Positions 36,829 through 45,140 of a DNA stretch of 64,000 nucleotides are shown here, one piece after another. Below the pieces are notes generated by a model. The model was given only the letters and a program-made list of their open reading frames with translations, was not told the origin of the DNA and made no database searches. Each line of letters starts with the position of its first letter. The stretch's first letter is position 1. Origin of the DNA: Bacteroidales bacterium (lineage in GTDB: Bacteria > Bacteroidota > Bacteroidia > Bacteroidales > VadinHA17); NCBI GenBank assembly GCA_025358455.1, contig JANYJP010000093.1, positions 1 to 64,000 on the forward strand, in the 5' to 3' direction. The position numbers were made by a program, and so were the translations under genes.

Positions 36829-38742
36829 CTACAGGTTTTCTTTAACTATAGATACAAACTTGTTTTTAACAAATGGTTTGGAAATAAATCCCGAACATCC
36901 GGATCTTAGAGCCTCTGCGCCATCATCTGCATACGCTGTCTGCGCAATGATCTTCATATGAGGCCTTTTCTTCAGTATTTGTCTGGTTGCTTCATATCCA
37001 TCCATAAAAGGCATTTTAACGTCCATAAGAACAAGATCAATTATTTGTCCTGATTCAAATGCATCTACAGCTTCAATGCCGTTTGAAGCCCTGATTATCT
37101 TAATATTAAGATCTGATAATAATTCCTTCATCAGATAAAAATTATTATCATCATCTTCAGCAATCAGAACTGATTTCTTGGTGGTAATTATTCCCGTTTC
37201 ATTCCTAATAATTTTCATTTCCAGATTGATTTGGCGATTTGACGGGTTATAAGGAATTGTAAAATAGAAAGTGGTACCTTTTTGTGTTTGAGATGTCAGC
37301 CAGATCTTACCACCCAAAAATTCCACATATGCCCTGGATATGGTAAGCCCAAGACCAGTACCTTCATACTGTCTCGATGTTGAGTTCTCTACCTGGTAAA
37401 AGCGGTCAAAAATCTTTGAATACTGATGTTCAGATATTCCAATGCCCGTATCTGACACAAAAAATTCAATGTTTTCGTTTATCAGTTTGTACCCGAATTC
37501 AATATGTCCATGCTCAGTAAATTTAAATGCATTGCTCAAAAGATTTGATAGAATTTGAGTCAATTTTGAACTATCTGTGTGTATGTCAGCAGCATTAAAA
37601 GAAAGTGAAGTTTCAAGCCTGAATTCAATCTCTTGTTCCGCAGCTTTCAGATTGAATTGTTTAAAGAGGATATTAAGCTGTGCATTCAGGTTAATCTCAT
37701 CCAGATTTGATTTCAATGTACCAACTTCAATATTGGATATTTCAACAATATCATTAACTATGGCAAGTAACTGATCACTGCTCTGTGTAATAATATCAAT
37801 ATAGGAACGCTGGGTTTCCTGAGACAGATCCGGTTCATTTAAAATGGCTGAAAAACCAACTATAGCATTCATCGGAGTACGAATCTCGTGAGAAATATTA
37901 TGCAGAAATGCTGTTTTGAGCCGATCGTTTTCCTCAGCTTTTTCTTTGGCTTTAATTAATTCAATTTCAACAAGTTTTCTTTCCGTGATATCTCTGATAA
38001 TAGTCTGAACAGCAGGTTTTCCCATATATTTAACAGGGAATCCGATAACCTCAACATCAAAAATATCGTTATTAAGATTAATAAACTTCTCCTCAACATA
38101 ATCAAGCGGCTTCCCGGTTTTAATAATTTTTTTTATTCTGTTACGGGCAGTTTCCTTATAATCGGCATGAACGAAAGAAATTATGTCAAGATTCTTAATC
38201 CTCTCCAGGGAATCAACCCCGAGAAATCTTAATGCTGTGGGATTTGCATACAGAATTCCCTCCCGGGAGTACACAATAATTGCATCAGGTGAAAGATCAA
38301 TCATCAACCTGTAGTTCTCTTCACTCTCCCTCATCATTTTTTCTGCAATATCCTTTTGCAGAATTAATCCTCGCTTCTTTATTGCAGATTTAATTGCTTC
38401 ACCCAATCTGGATAGATTCTTTTTTATAATATAGTCATCAGCACCTGCTTTCATGCAATCAACAGCAACTCTTTCATTTATTGAAGCAGTAACCAGAATA
38501 AAAGGTACTGAAGGAGCAATATCATTCCTGATATTCAGAGCATCCATTCCATTATATTCAGGAAGCGAATAACCTGAAATAATAATATCGGGGTTAAAGG
38601 TGCCTAATGCTTCAATATAATCAACTTTCATCTTTACAAGCTTCCTTATAAATTGAATTTTATCACTTTCTATCTGATGCCAGGTAATTTCAGCATCAGA
38701 AATACTTTCTTCAATGAATAGAATCTTTAATTTCTCTTCCAT
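36829..38742 (-). CDS. Hybrid kinase REC-PAS-HisKA-HATPase-REC with degenerate first receiver
   Basis: The 637-residue soluble protein has, in order, a receiver-like domain (1-120), a PAS domain (about 135-255), HisKA (FLHNISHEIRTPMNAIVGFSAIL, near 285), HATPase (NLLSNAFKFTEHG, GTGLGLTISRAYVEFLGG) and a C-terminal receiver with Asp574 intact. In the first receiver the phosphoacceptor position is Gly57 (IIISGYSLPEYNG), a one-base change from Asp, so it cannot be phosphorylated in the normal way. The gene heads the cluster with the CheB-CheR fusion and is preceded by one of the eight shared 68-bp promoters (38783-38850). Confidence 0.9.
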   Translation of the reverse strand: MEEKLKILFIEESISDAEITWHQIESDKIQFIRKLVKMKVDYIEALGTFNPDIIISGYSLPEYNGMDALNIRNDIAPSVPFILVTASINERVAVDCMKAGADDYIIKKNLSRLGEAIKSAIKKRGLILQKDIAEKMMRESEENYRLMIDLSPDAIIVYSREGILYANPTALRFLGVDSLERIKNLDIISFVHADYKETARNRIKKIIKTGKPLDYVEEKFINLNNDIFDVEVIGFPVKYMGKPAVQTIIRDITERKLVEIELIKAKEKAEENDRLKTAFLHNISHEIRTPMNAIVGFSAILNEPDLSQETQRSYIDIITQSSDQLLAIVNDIVEISNIEVGTLKSNLDEINLNAQLNILFKQFNLKAAEQEIEFRLETSLSFNAADIHTDSSKLTQILSNLLSNAFKFTEHGHIEFGYKLINENIEFFVSDTGIGISEHQYSKIFDRFYQVENSTSRQYEGTGLGLTISRAYVEFLGGKIWLTSQTQKGTTFYFTIPYNPSNRQINLEMKIIRNETGIITTKKSVLIAEDDDNNFYLMKELLSDLNIKIIRASNGIEAVDAFESGQIIDLVLMDVKMPFMDGYEATRQILKKRPHMKIIAQTAYADDGAEALRSGCSGFISKPFVKNKFVSIVKENL

Positions 38743-38782
38743 TAATACGTATTAATCAGCTCTATTAATAAATTCCAAAGTG

Positions 38783-38850
38783 TAAAGATACTGACAAGGT
38801 CACGCAGCATTATTACATAATAATGTAACAGAGTTGTATGATTCACACAT
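38783..38850 (-). promoter_or_regulatory. Shared bipartite promoter, site A (hybrid kinase)
   Basis: On the minus strand, box 1 ATGTGTGAA TCATACAAC (38850-38833) is followed after 12 bp by box 2 TTATGTAAT (38820-38812), then after 21 bp by the -7 box TATCTTTA (38790-38783). The -7 box lies 40 bases before the kinase start at 38742. Box 1b is the most diverged of the eight copies. Confidence 0.75.
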
Positions 38851-38886
38851 TCTGATCCGGGAAGGGAGGTGGTCAATATTAAGGTT

Positions 38887-41880
38887 TTACAGCCCGGAGC
38901 TCAATTTTAAACTGTTAAAGGAATTGAGGTTAAGAACAAATCGTATCCTGTCCTTTACAGTACCCCTGATTGATCCGATGTTTGAGGAAACTATTAAAGG
39001 GACATAGATTTCGAATACATTCCAAAAACCGGCCTTAAAACCAGCTTCATAAAAAATGGGGGAATTATGACCATTACCCGTACCATGATCATTTAACAGG
39101 ATATTTACAAACGGCTTGATCGGGATCCTTCCGGCGTTTCCCGGAAAATTACTTGTGAATGAAAATGAAACCATGTAGTGGCTGTACCCAAGGCTATCAT
39201 TAACCGGGGATACCAGCCCTCCTTCCGATAAAGTCATCTGCCTCGACCAGAATGTTTTCGGAAATACGCTGAAACGGTCAAAATAATTGCCATCGAAGAG
39301 GTATTGTTCCCGGCCACTTCTTCCTGAGGGAGAAAAATCATAAAACGGTACTTCATTACTTTCCTTCAGCATTGTTCCTGTAAAGATCCTCATATCCAAA
39401 CCACTTTTTTCCCCGTAATAACTAATTTTATAATTGAACTCAACTGCAGCCTTCTGATACGAATTACCAGATTCAATAGAAGCCCGCAGACTAAATGGAT
39501 TGATCGGTCCGGTCTTTTCCAGTTGATATCCAAACTGACTATAATACTTACTTTTTAATTCTGAATGGAGTTCAATCTGAAAAAGGTCCGATGCTACAAT
39601 ATAATAACCAAATACTTTCTGGCTTAAAGAATTATTGATTTTGATATTTCGGAAATACAGGTCTAACCCAAGCTTTGCCCTGATATAATTTTGAATTCCC
39701 GGTGTGCCATATTGAGTTCCTTCGATAGAGATTGCTGCCATCCTGATAAAATTATCATAGGGCGTAATGTTGTACGAAACCTTTCCCTCTCCGGCAATGT
39801 CTGTATCCTTAACTTTATAGAATGGGGTAAGGTTATATTCAATAGACTTGGGCAATTGCAGCTTGTTATAAAGATTTATACCTAACATAAACCCATCCTC
39901 TTTTGTCCAGTTAACAGCAGGAAACCATATCAGAGATCTTTTGTCAGGATCTTCCACGGTATTAAGGAGATATAACTTCAACGGATCCGATTTTCGGAAA
40001 ATACCTGAGGTATGGATGTTATTATTGAGCCGGAACAGTTCCGGCATTACATGCTCCCGGTCGATTATTATCTCAGAATATTCTCCAAAAGGAATATCTA
40101 TCCATCTGGAACCCATAAAACCCGTCTCCCATTTTTCAAATTTTATCGAATCGCCTCTTATCCCTGATATTACCAGGGGTGAAGCCAGTTCACCCCTGTT
40201 TTTTACCAGCAGCCGGTGGTTTTCAAGCCGCACTACTTTGTAATCAATTCGTTTTACCGTATTCAGAAAATCATTAAAGAACCATGATAATTTTTTATCG
40301 GTATGGGATTCAAATATATTTTTAAGATCCTCAGGCTGAGGATGTTTTGATTTCCATCTGGAATAATAATCGTGCATTATTGAATCAAAAACAGAATCCG
40401 AGAGGTAGGCTCTCATGTAATTGAAACCAAGTGCAGCTTTATTATAAATGATATCTGTATAATTCAAAACACTATAGTCGGGTGCAGGCAGATTAATTGG
40501 CTGCTCCAGGTTACTTCTTGCCTGAATAAGCCATTCAAGTTCCGGCATTCGTTCTACAGGTATGTTATCGATATGGAACAGCTTTGCCAGTTTCTGGTTT
40601 TTAAAATAAACTTCCCAGAGCTTCTTTCCCGGATATCTCTCTTTCATATATCTCATCTCATAAGAGCTGGTAATGGATTCATCCATATATGGATAACGGC
40701 GTTCATCGGATCCAAGTGAACTATAAAACCAACTATGGCAAATTTCATGAGCAATAACCTCATCAAGATTGTAGGCATCATCAACATGGCCAACAATTGT
40801 TATGCCGGGGTACTCCATCCCGTCTCCTGCCGTCAAGGCACTTTGAACTGCAGTAAATGTATTATATGGATAGTCCCCTATCCATCCGGAAAAAAGCTCA
40901 ATGGCACCTTTCACATATTGCAAGGCATCGTTCCATAGTCCGGCCTGTTCGTTTGTAAACATTGTCCATATTGTGATTTCCCTTCCGGAATCAGGAAGTT
41001 TTAATTTTCCTTTCATAACGTGGAATCGTTTATCCGCAAACCAGGCAAAGTCATGAATATTGTTACCCGAATAATTTAATGTTTTCATCTTATGTGAAGA
41101 AACCGGGAAATAATTATTTGAATAACCGAGAGTAATTTTCCATGAAGTATCAGCAGCGAGTTTATCCAGCATTTCAATTTCGCCTATATTCTCCAGGTCT
41201 CCTGTGGCTCCAACAATATAATTTGCCGGAAGTGTAATGCCAACATTATAACTTCCAAATTCTGAATAAAACTCCCCCTGATCAAGATATGGCATCTGGT
41301 GCCATCCTGACCTGTCGTATACTGCCGGTTTTGGATACCATTGCGAAATCTGATATGATTCCCCGATATGACCAAGACGGGAAGTAACTCCTTTTGGTAT
41401 TTTTACATGAAAAGGAGTTGATATTTTTATTGAGTCGCCAGGGTTTAGGTTTTCAGTAAGTATGATCTTACAAATGTCAGGCTGGCCGGGCAGCAGGTTC
41501 CATAGAACCCTCCTGTCAGCTACCTTAAAGTCCAGAGAATCAATATACCCTCTGAGTTGAAAATCATTGAATAATTTTGCTTTACCTTTCCATGTGAATA
41601 GCTGTTTAGCTAAATCCGTATTATTACCCGAATAGGCATTAGGCCAGAGATGAAAGTATAGAAATTTCAGGGTATCGGGTGAATTATTGATATACCCGAT
41701 TGTTTCATATGCATTTAATTCATGTAGCTTATCATTAAGAGTAACATGAATCTCATAATTTACCTTCTGCTGAAAATACTCTTGTGATGAAGCCTGTAAT
41801 GCAGGCCAGATGGTCATCAGGCAAGTGAGCGGAAATAGCCTTCTATGCAATAAAGGCTTTTTAAATTTTAAATATTTCAA
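38887..41880 (-). CDS. M1-family metallopeptidase with long C-terminal beta-rich domain
   Basis: The 997-residue protein has a signal peptide (about 1-33) and an N-terminal saddle domain. The gluzincin core has GDGMEYPG (exopeptidase motif) and HEICHSW, with His378, Glu379 and His382, and Glu401 completing the zinc site (HExxH-18-E). After about residue 640 comes a long region of alternating strands with many aromatic residues that resembles an outer-membrane barrel rather than the usual M1 C-terminal helices. The start is TTG at 41880; an in-frame stop lies two codons upstream. No site of the shared promoter family precedes it. Confidence 0.85.
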   Translation of the reverse strand: MKYLKFKKPLLHRRLFPLTCLMTIWPALQASSQEYFQQKVNYEIHVTLNDKLHELNAYETIGYINNSPDTLKFLYFHLWPNAYSGNNTDLAKQLFTWKGKAKLFNDFQLRGYIDSLDFKVADRRVLWNLLPGQPDICKIILTENLNPGDSIKISTPFHVKIPKGVTSRLGHIGESYQISQWYPKPAVYDRSGWHQMPYLDQGEFYSEFGSYNVGITLPANYIVGATGDLENIGEIEMLDKLAADTSWKITLGYSNNYFPVSSHKMKTLNYSGNNIHDFAWFADKRFHVMKGKLKLPDSGREITIWTMFTNEQAGLWNDALQYVKGAIELFSGWIGDYPYNTFTAVQSALTAGDGMEYPGITIVGHVDDAYNLDEVIAHEICHSWFYSSLGSDERRYPYMDESITSSYEMRYMKERYPGKKLWEVYFKNQKLAKLFHIDNIPVERMPELEWLIQARSNLEQPINLPAPDYSVLNYTDIIYNKAALGFNYMRAYLSDSVFDSIMHDYYSRWKSKHPQPEDLKNIFESHTDKKLSWFFNDFLNTVKRIDYKVVRLENHRLLVKNRGELASPLVISGIRGDSIKFEKWETGFMGSRWIDIPFGEYSEIIIDREHVMPELFRLNNNIHTSGIFRKSDPLKLYLLNTVEDPDKRSLIWFPAVNWTKEDGFMLGINLYNKLQLPKSIEYNLTPFYKVKDTDIAGEGKVSYNITPYDNFIRMAAISIEGTQYGTPGIQNYIRAKLGLDLYFRNIKINNSLSQKVFGYYIVASDLFQIELHSELKSKYYSQFGYQLEKTGPINPFSLRASIESGNSYQKAAVEFNYKISYYGEKSGLDMRIFTGTMLKESNEVPFYDFSPSGRSGREQYLFDGNYFDRFSVFPKTFWSRQMTLSEGGLVSPVNDSLGYSHYMVSFSFTSNFPGNAGRIPIKPFVNILLNDHGTGNGHNSPIFYEAGFKAGFWNVFEIYVPLIVSSNIGSIRGTVKDRIRFVLNLNSFNSLKLSSGL

Positions 41881-41982
41881 AAATCAATTGGTTTTCGCAA
41901 CTCCGGTTCATGAATAACCAAAGTTAAAAGAAGTTATTGAGGTTCAGCTTATCGGACCTCAGTTTTTTCAACTCAATGTAAA

Positions 41983-42153
41983 TTACGACTCAATTATGAT
42001 ATTGAGTATTTCTTCTTCGGTTTTTCCAAGCTTTTCTTTCAGTCTTTCAAGCATCTTATATTCTTTTCCTACCCTATAATCCAAATCTCTATTGGTAATC
42101 CCAATAAATTTTTGTCTTATTTTATCCTTCTTTTTATCCCAATTTATTTTCAT
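41983..42153 (-). CDS. CsbD-like stress protein, paralogue 1
   Basis: I start at the ATG at 42153; a GTG nine codons upstream adds residues not shared with the paralogues. The 56-residue product reads INWDKKKDKIRQKFIGITNR, then a D-L pair, a Lys/Glu-rich middle and KLGKTEEEIL. This matches the CsbD pattern of a Trp, a basic helix, LTD-DL and a G-K-T/S-E segment. CsbD is a general-stress protein under sigma-B in Bacillus; its molecular role is unknown. Two paralogues lie at 44771 and 47264, and shared promoter site B lies 50 bases upstream. Confidence 0.72.
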   Translation of the reverse strand: MKINWDKKKDKIRQKFIGITNRDLDYRVGKEYKMLERLKEKLGKTEEEILNIIIES

Positions 42154-42203
42154 AGCTAATGATTTAAGTTCATACCTCACACGAAAGAGGAAATCGACCT
42201 GGA

Positions 42204-42271
42204 TAAAATTACAGTAAATGATAAAAACAGATGTTATATAATTTTACCTAAGAATTACATAATTCCCACAT
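42204..42271 (-). promoter_or_regulatory. Shared bipartite promoter, site B (CsbD-like 1)
   Basis: On the minus strand, ATGTGGGAA TTATGTAAT (42271-42254), 12 bp, TTATATAAC (42241-42233), 21 bp, TAATTTTA (42211-42204). The -7 box ends 50 bases before the ATG at 42153. Confidence 0.78.
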
Positions 42272-42376
42272 TTAATTCTTCATAAGCATCATATCTTCTT
42301 GTTGTTACAGGCTTACCTTTTAATCCATTACGCTTTAAGAGGTTCAAACGCGTTAATTTATGCTAATGGTGGTTTG

Positions 42377-42403
42377 AAAAAAGAGCCGGTCAAAATGGCC
42401 GGC
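42377..42403 (-). terminator. Terminator of the DUF6600 operon
   Basis: A GCCGG/CCGGC stem (42399-42403 with 42385-42389) with a 9-base loop is followed on the minus strand by TCTTTTTT. It lies about 32 bases after the stop at 42435. Confidence 0.6.
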
Positions 42404-42434
42404 CTGATTAACTAAATTCCTGTTAATGTTTATC

Positions 42435-43658
42435 TTAGTTCTGCTTATTACCCTCGTCTTTCTTTTTAATCTTCTCAGGATTGTTAGCTTTATTCTGTTG
42501 TCTTTCCAGCCTTCTGGTACGGGCCGGTGTTGATTTAACCTGCTGATTCTGTTGATCTTTTTGCTGAACTGATTGTCCCTGTTGCTGAACCTGTCTCCGG
42601 GTATCAGTTTGTTGTTTCTGGTTCTGCTGCTGTTGTTCAACGTTTTTCTGCTGCTGTTGCTGTTGTTCTGCATTCTTCTGTTGCTGCTGTCTTTGTTCAA
42701 CATTTTGCTGTTGCTGCTGTTGCTGTTGAACCTCTATATTCTTCTTCTGCTGCGGATCCTGTTCCCGGCGTTGCATTTGTTGCTGTTGCTGACTTTGAAC
42801 AGGTTGAGATTGTTTAACATTATTTCGCCGGCTATTAGAAGCATTTCTTTCAGCTGGCGGACGAACATCCTTAGCGTCCATTATCCTTGCCGGAGCCGGT
42901 CCTTGTCGTGAATCATTACTGCGTTCCACTTTAGGACGGTAAAGCTGTAACTGATTATTGCTAAGCCTCTGTCCGGGTCTGTCGTTATCACGGATAGCAA
43001 CGCTACTTATCCTTCTACCTGTAGCGATCTGAATATCATTGCTTCGTGGTCCTGAAATGTAAGTGACATTCCGGCTATTATCTACGTATGTGTTATTTAT
43101 TACTGTGGAACTTCTGATTATAAAATCATTATCTCTTCTGTTAACATAATACCTGCCCAGGTTGCGTCTGTCAAAATCCCTGTCCCGAACAAAGTTCCAC
43201 CGGTCTGCATCGTTGTAACCACCTCCGAAACTCATGCTTACGCTGATTCCCGGTCTCATCGGAGCCCAACCGTAATAACCATTACCCCGTCTCCATGTTA
43301 CCCATGACGGACCCCATTCATTATCAGGTACCCAGAACCAGCCATAATAATTATCATAATCCCAGCGCCCATAATGAAAAGGAGCCCAGCCCCAGTCATA
43401 ATCTGATACCCAGGTCCAGCCATAATCCGTCATTACCCAATGTCCTTCTGTAGAATACGGAGCGAAATCAGAACCGACATCCGGAATCCAGATGTAACCA
43501 TAATCCTGGTTATTGACCCATTGGCCATAGGGACTTAGCTGATCATAAAAAACCTGAAAACTTACATATCCCTGTTGTGCCGATACCACCTTTTGATTGA
43601 TAAGGGAAATAGTTAGCGACAAAAAGACGATTGTAAAAATTTTAACTACAGTCTTCAT
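42435..43658 (-). CDS. DUF6600-type secreted protein with glutamine-rich tail
   Basis: The 407-residue protein has a signal peptide (ending near VVSAQQ). A region of tandem aromatic repeats follows at about 40-140 (GYIWIPDVG, GHWVMTDYGWTWVSDYDWGW, GRWDYDNYYGWFWVPDNEWG), the pattern of the DUF6600 family. After a linker rich in Asn and Arg, residues about 285-385 are dominated by Gln runs encoded by CAA/CAG triplets, ending in a basic tail. The function is unknown; an envelope or extracellular scaffold is plausible. It is the third gene of an operon headed by the small membrane protein at 44493. Confidence 0.8.
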   Translation of the reverse strand: MKTVVKIFTIVFLSLTISLINQKVVSAQQGYVSFQVFYDQLSPYGQWVNNQDYGYIWIPDVGSDFAPYSTEGHWVMTDYGWTWVSDYDWGWAPFHYGRWDYDNYYGWFWVPDNEWGPSWVTWRRGNGYYGWAPMRPGISVSMSFGGGYNDADRWNFVRDRDFDRRNLGRYYVNRRDNDFIIRSSTVINNTYVDNSRNVTYISGPRSNDIQIATGRRISSVAIRDNDRPGQRLSNNQLQLYRPKVERSNDSRQGPAPARIMDAKDVRPPAERNASNSRRNNVKQSQPVQSQQQQQMQRREQDPQQKKNIEVQQQQQQQQNVEQRQQQQKNAEQQQQQQKNVEQQQQNQKQQTDTRRQVQQQGQSVQQKDQQNQQVKSTPARTRRLERQQNKANNPEKIKKKDEGNKQN

Positions 43659-43695
43659 CGTGGGAAGATTAACTTAATTATTAATACTATGTACA

Positions 43696-44121
43696 TTAAT
43701 ACTGTGTACCGGCCGATTCCTGTTGCATTCTGTTTTCGATGTTTTCGGAAACAAGAGTTAAAAGAAAAGCTGTTTCTTCAACCGAATCAAAACTGTACTG
43801 TATTTTTTCATCCAGAGTCAAAAGTTCACCCTTGCCAAGAGTTATTGATTCTTCTTTGATATGCAACATTAATTTCCCTTCCAATACCTGAAAGGTAACT
43901 GAGTCATTTGCCTGAAAAGACAAAACTTCTGTTCCCTCATGTAAAACAGTAAGCATAACTTTCTTTACCGGACTTTTTAAGAGGATTACTGAATTTAGTT
44001 CTCCTTTTTTCCAGGTATGCTCATGCTTCATGTTTTCTATCATTGTGGGTATATCCAATGCAGAAAATGGGATATTAAATGATCCGGAATTATTATTTAA
44101 TAATGCTGTTGTTTTCAACAT
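43696..44121 (-). CDS. Cupin-like protein
   Basis: The 141-residue protein has a single double-stranded beta-helix pattern: VKKVMLTVLHEGTEVLSFQA, then SVTFQVLEGKLMLHI and LGKGELLTLDEKI. These positions fit the two cupin motifs. His residues of motif 1 are poorly kept, so metal binding is uncertain. No signal peptide is seen. The gene lies between the small membrane protein (39-base gap) and the DUF6600 gene (37-base gap), so the three are probably cotranscribed from promoter site C. Role unknown; related short cupins often sense small ligands. Confidence 0.65.
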   Translation of the reverse strand: MLKTTALLNNNSGSFNIPFSALDIPTMIENMKHEHTWKKGELNSVILLKSPVKKVMLTVLHEGTEVLSFQANDSVTFQVLEGKLMLHIKEESITLGKGELLTLDEKIQYSFDSVEETAFLLTLVSENIENRMQQESAGTQY

Positions 44122-44160
44122 CTTCTTTTCAGTTTAAGTATAATAACAGGAACTCACCCG

Positions 44161-44493
44161 TCAAATCAGAAGAAGAATAAGAATTATTAGCAGCAGGGTA
44201 CCGCCACCAATATAAATTACTCCTCCGTTTCTCTTAACATTCTCTTTAATCGATTTAAGTTCTTTCCTCATCACCCGTTTTTCTTTGACTGTCATATTGG
44301 TTTTATCCATGTCGCGTATTTCTTCAACACGTTTAGTTAAACGACTGATCTCTTCATCAGTTAATTTATTTTCTTTTTTATCCGGGATTGCCAGATTATC
44401 TGAAATACGTTTAACATCTGATTTTGCTGCAAATGCAGTTGATGCACTTAATGATATGATCATAAAGCATACGATAAAAATCATTCTTTTCAT
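44161..44493 (-). CDS. Small exported protein with C-terminal membrane anchor
   Basis: The 110-residue protein has a signal peptide (IISLSASTAFAA) and a charged helical middle (LTDEEISRLTKRVEEIRDMD and KRVMRKELKSIKENVKRNGG). The end is almost purely hydrophobic (GGGTLLLIILILLLI). The topology suggests a periplasmic coiled coil tethered by its C-terminus. Similar small proteins are common in Bacteroidota and are sometimes misnamed as seryl-tRNA synthetase. It is the first gene after shared promoter site C, 36 bases from its -7 box, and leads the cupin and DUF6600 genes. Confidence 0.72.
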   Translation of the reverse strand: MKRMIFIVCFMIISLSASTAFAAKSDVKRISDNLAIPDKKENKLTDEEISRLTKRVEEIRDMDKTNMTVKEKRVMRKELKSIKENVKRNGGVIYIGGGTLLLIILILLLI

Positions 44494-44529
44494 TTTCTGA
44501 ATTTTTTAAAGTGATTAATAATTAAAAAA

Positions 44530-44597
44530 TAAAGGTACTCTTCGAACCTCTGCTACACCTTATACAATTTCTTAAATTAATTACATAATTCACACAT
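44530..44597 (-). promoter_or_regulatory. Shared bipartite promoter, site C (three-gene envelope operon)
   Basis: On the minus strand, ATGTGTGAA TTATGTAAT (44597-44580), 12 bp, TTGTATAAG (44567-44559), 21 bp, TACCTTTA (44537-44530). The -7 box ends 36 bases before the ATG at 44493. Confidence 0.82.
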
Positions 44598-44770
44598 ACA
44601 AATCATTTCTGATTTATAATTATTCCTGTCGGCTTGTTTAAAAGACTATATATAAGACGCTGTATCTAATCAAAAGAGAATTCATTTTCTAAAGGCCTGA
44701 TAAGAAAAATAAAAATCAGGGTCATTTTACAGAAAACGATCCATTCAAAATGGAATCAATATTGAAGCTG

Positions 44771-44968
44771 TCAAAGTTTGGTAATTAACTCATAAAGCTC
44801 GTGCTTGGTCTTGCCAACTTTTGATTGAAGCCTGGATAACATTTCACCCATTTTACCCTGTTCAAAATACAAATCCTTATCAGTCAGAGTTGAAAATTTC
44901 ATCTTTAGTTTCTCTGTCTGTTCTTTCCAGTTAATCGTTGCTCTGGTCTTTACATTTACCTTTGACAT
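44771..44968 (-). CDS. CsbD-like stress protein, paralogue 2
   Basis: The 65-residue protein reads TINWKEQTEKLKMKFSTLTD, then DL, FEQGK and a Met/Leu-rich stretch ending SKVGKTKHEL. It aligns without gaps to the paralogues at 41983 and 47264 across the Trp, the basic helix, LTDxDL and GK(T/S) positions. It is soluble and charged, and should be cytoplasmic. Shared promoter site D lies 43 bases upstream, so it is an independent transcription unit although it neighbours other regulon members. The CsbD function itself is unknown beyond stress induction in other bacteria. Confidence 0.75.
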   Translation of the reverse strand: MSKVNVKTRATINWKEQTEKLKMKFSTLTDKDLYFEQGKMGEMLSRLQSKVGKTKHELYELITKL

Positions 44969-45011
44969 ATCTTTAATTATTAAATTCAGGAATCTATAAA
45001 TTTATACGAAC

Positions 45012-45079
45012 CAAAGTTCATAATGATTAAATTAACTATTGTTACAAAACTTAAATAAAAAGTTACATATTTCACACAT
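45012..45079 (-). promoter_or_regulatory. Shared bipartite promoter, site D (CsbD-like 2)
   Basis: On the minus strand, ATGTGTGAA ATATGTAAC (45079-45062), 12 bp, TTTTGTAAC (45049-45041), 21 bp, GAACTTTG (45019-45012). The -7 box ends 43 bases before the ATG at 44968. Confidence 0.8.
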
Positions 45080-45140
45080 TTCCAGGTTTTAATAGAGTCA
45101 ACTTACCTTAATGACAATTAGTTGTTTATTTAAATACCGG

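Noticed and set aside
42353-42703. Open frame of 116 codons rich in Asn, Arg and Ser on the minus strand
   Set aside because: It is an alternative frame over the CAA/CAG-rich tail of the DUF6600-type gene. It lacks any domain, and its composition follows from shifted glutamine triplets.
42573-42911. Leucine-rich plus-strand frame that looks like a membrane protein
   Set aside because: It is the complement of glutamine codons (CTG/TTG read from CAG/CAA) in the DUF6600-type gene.
44680-44730. CCTGAT/ATCAGG hairpin as terminator of CsbD-like paralogue 2
   Set aside because: The stem is only 6 bp with a 13-base loop and no T-tract follows on the minus strand.
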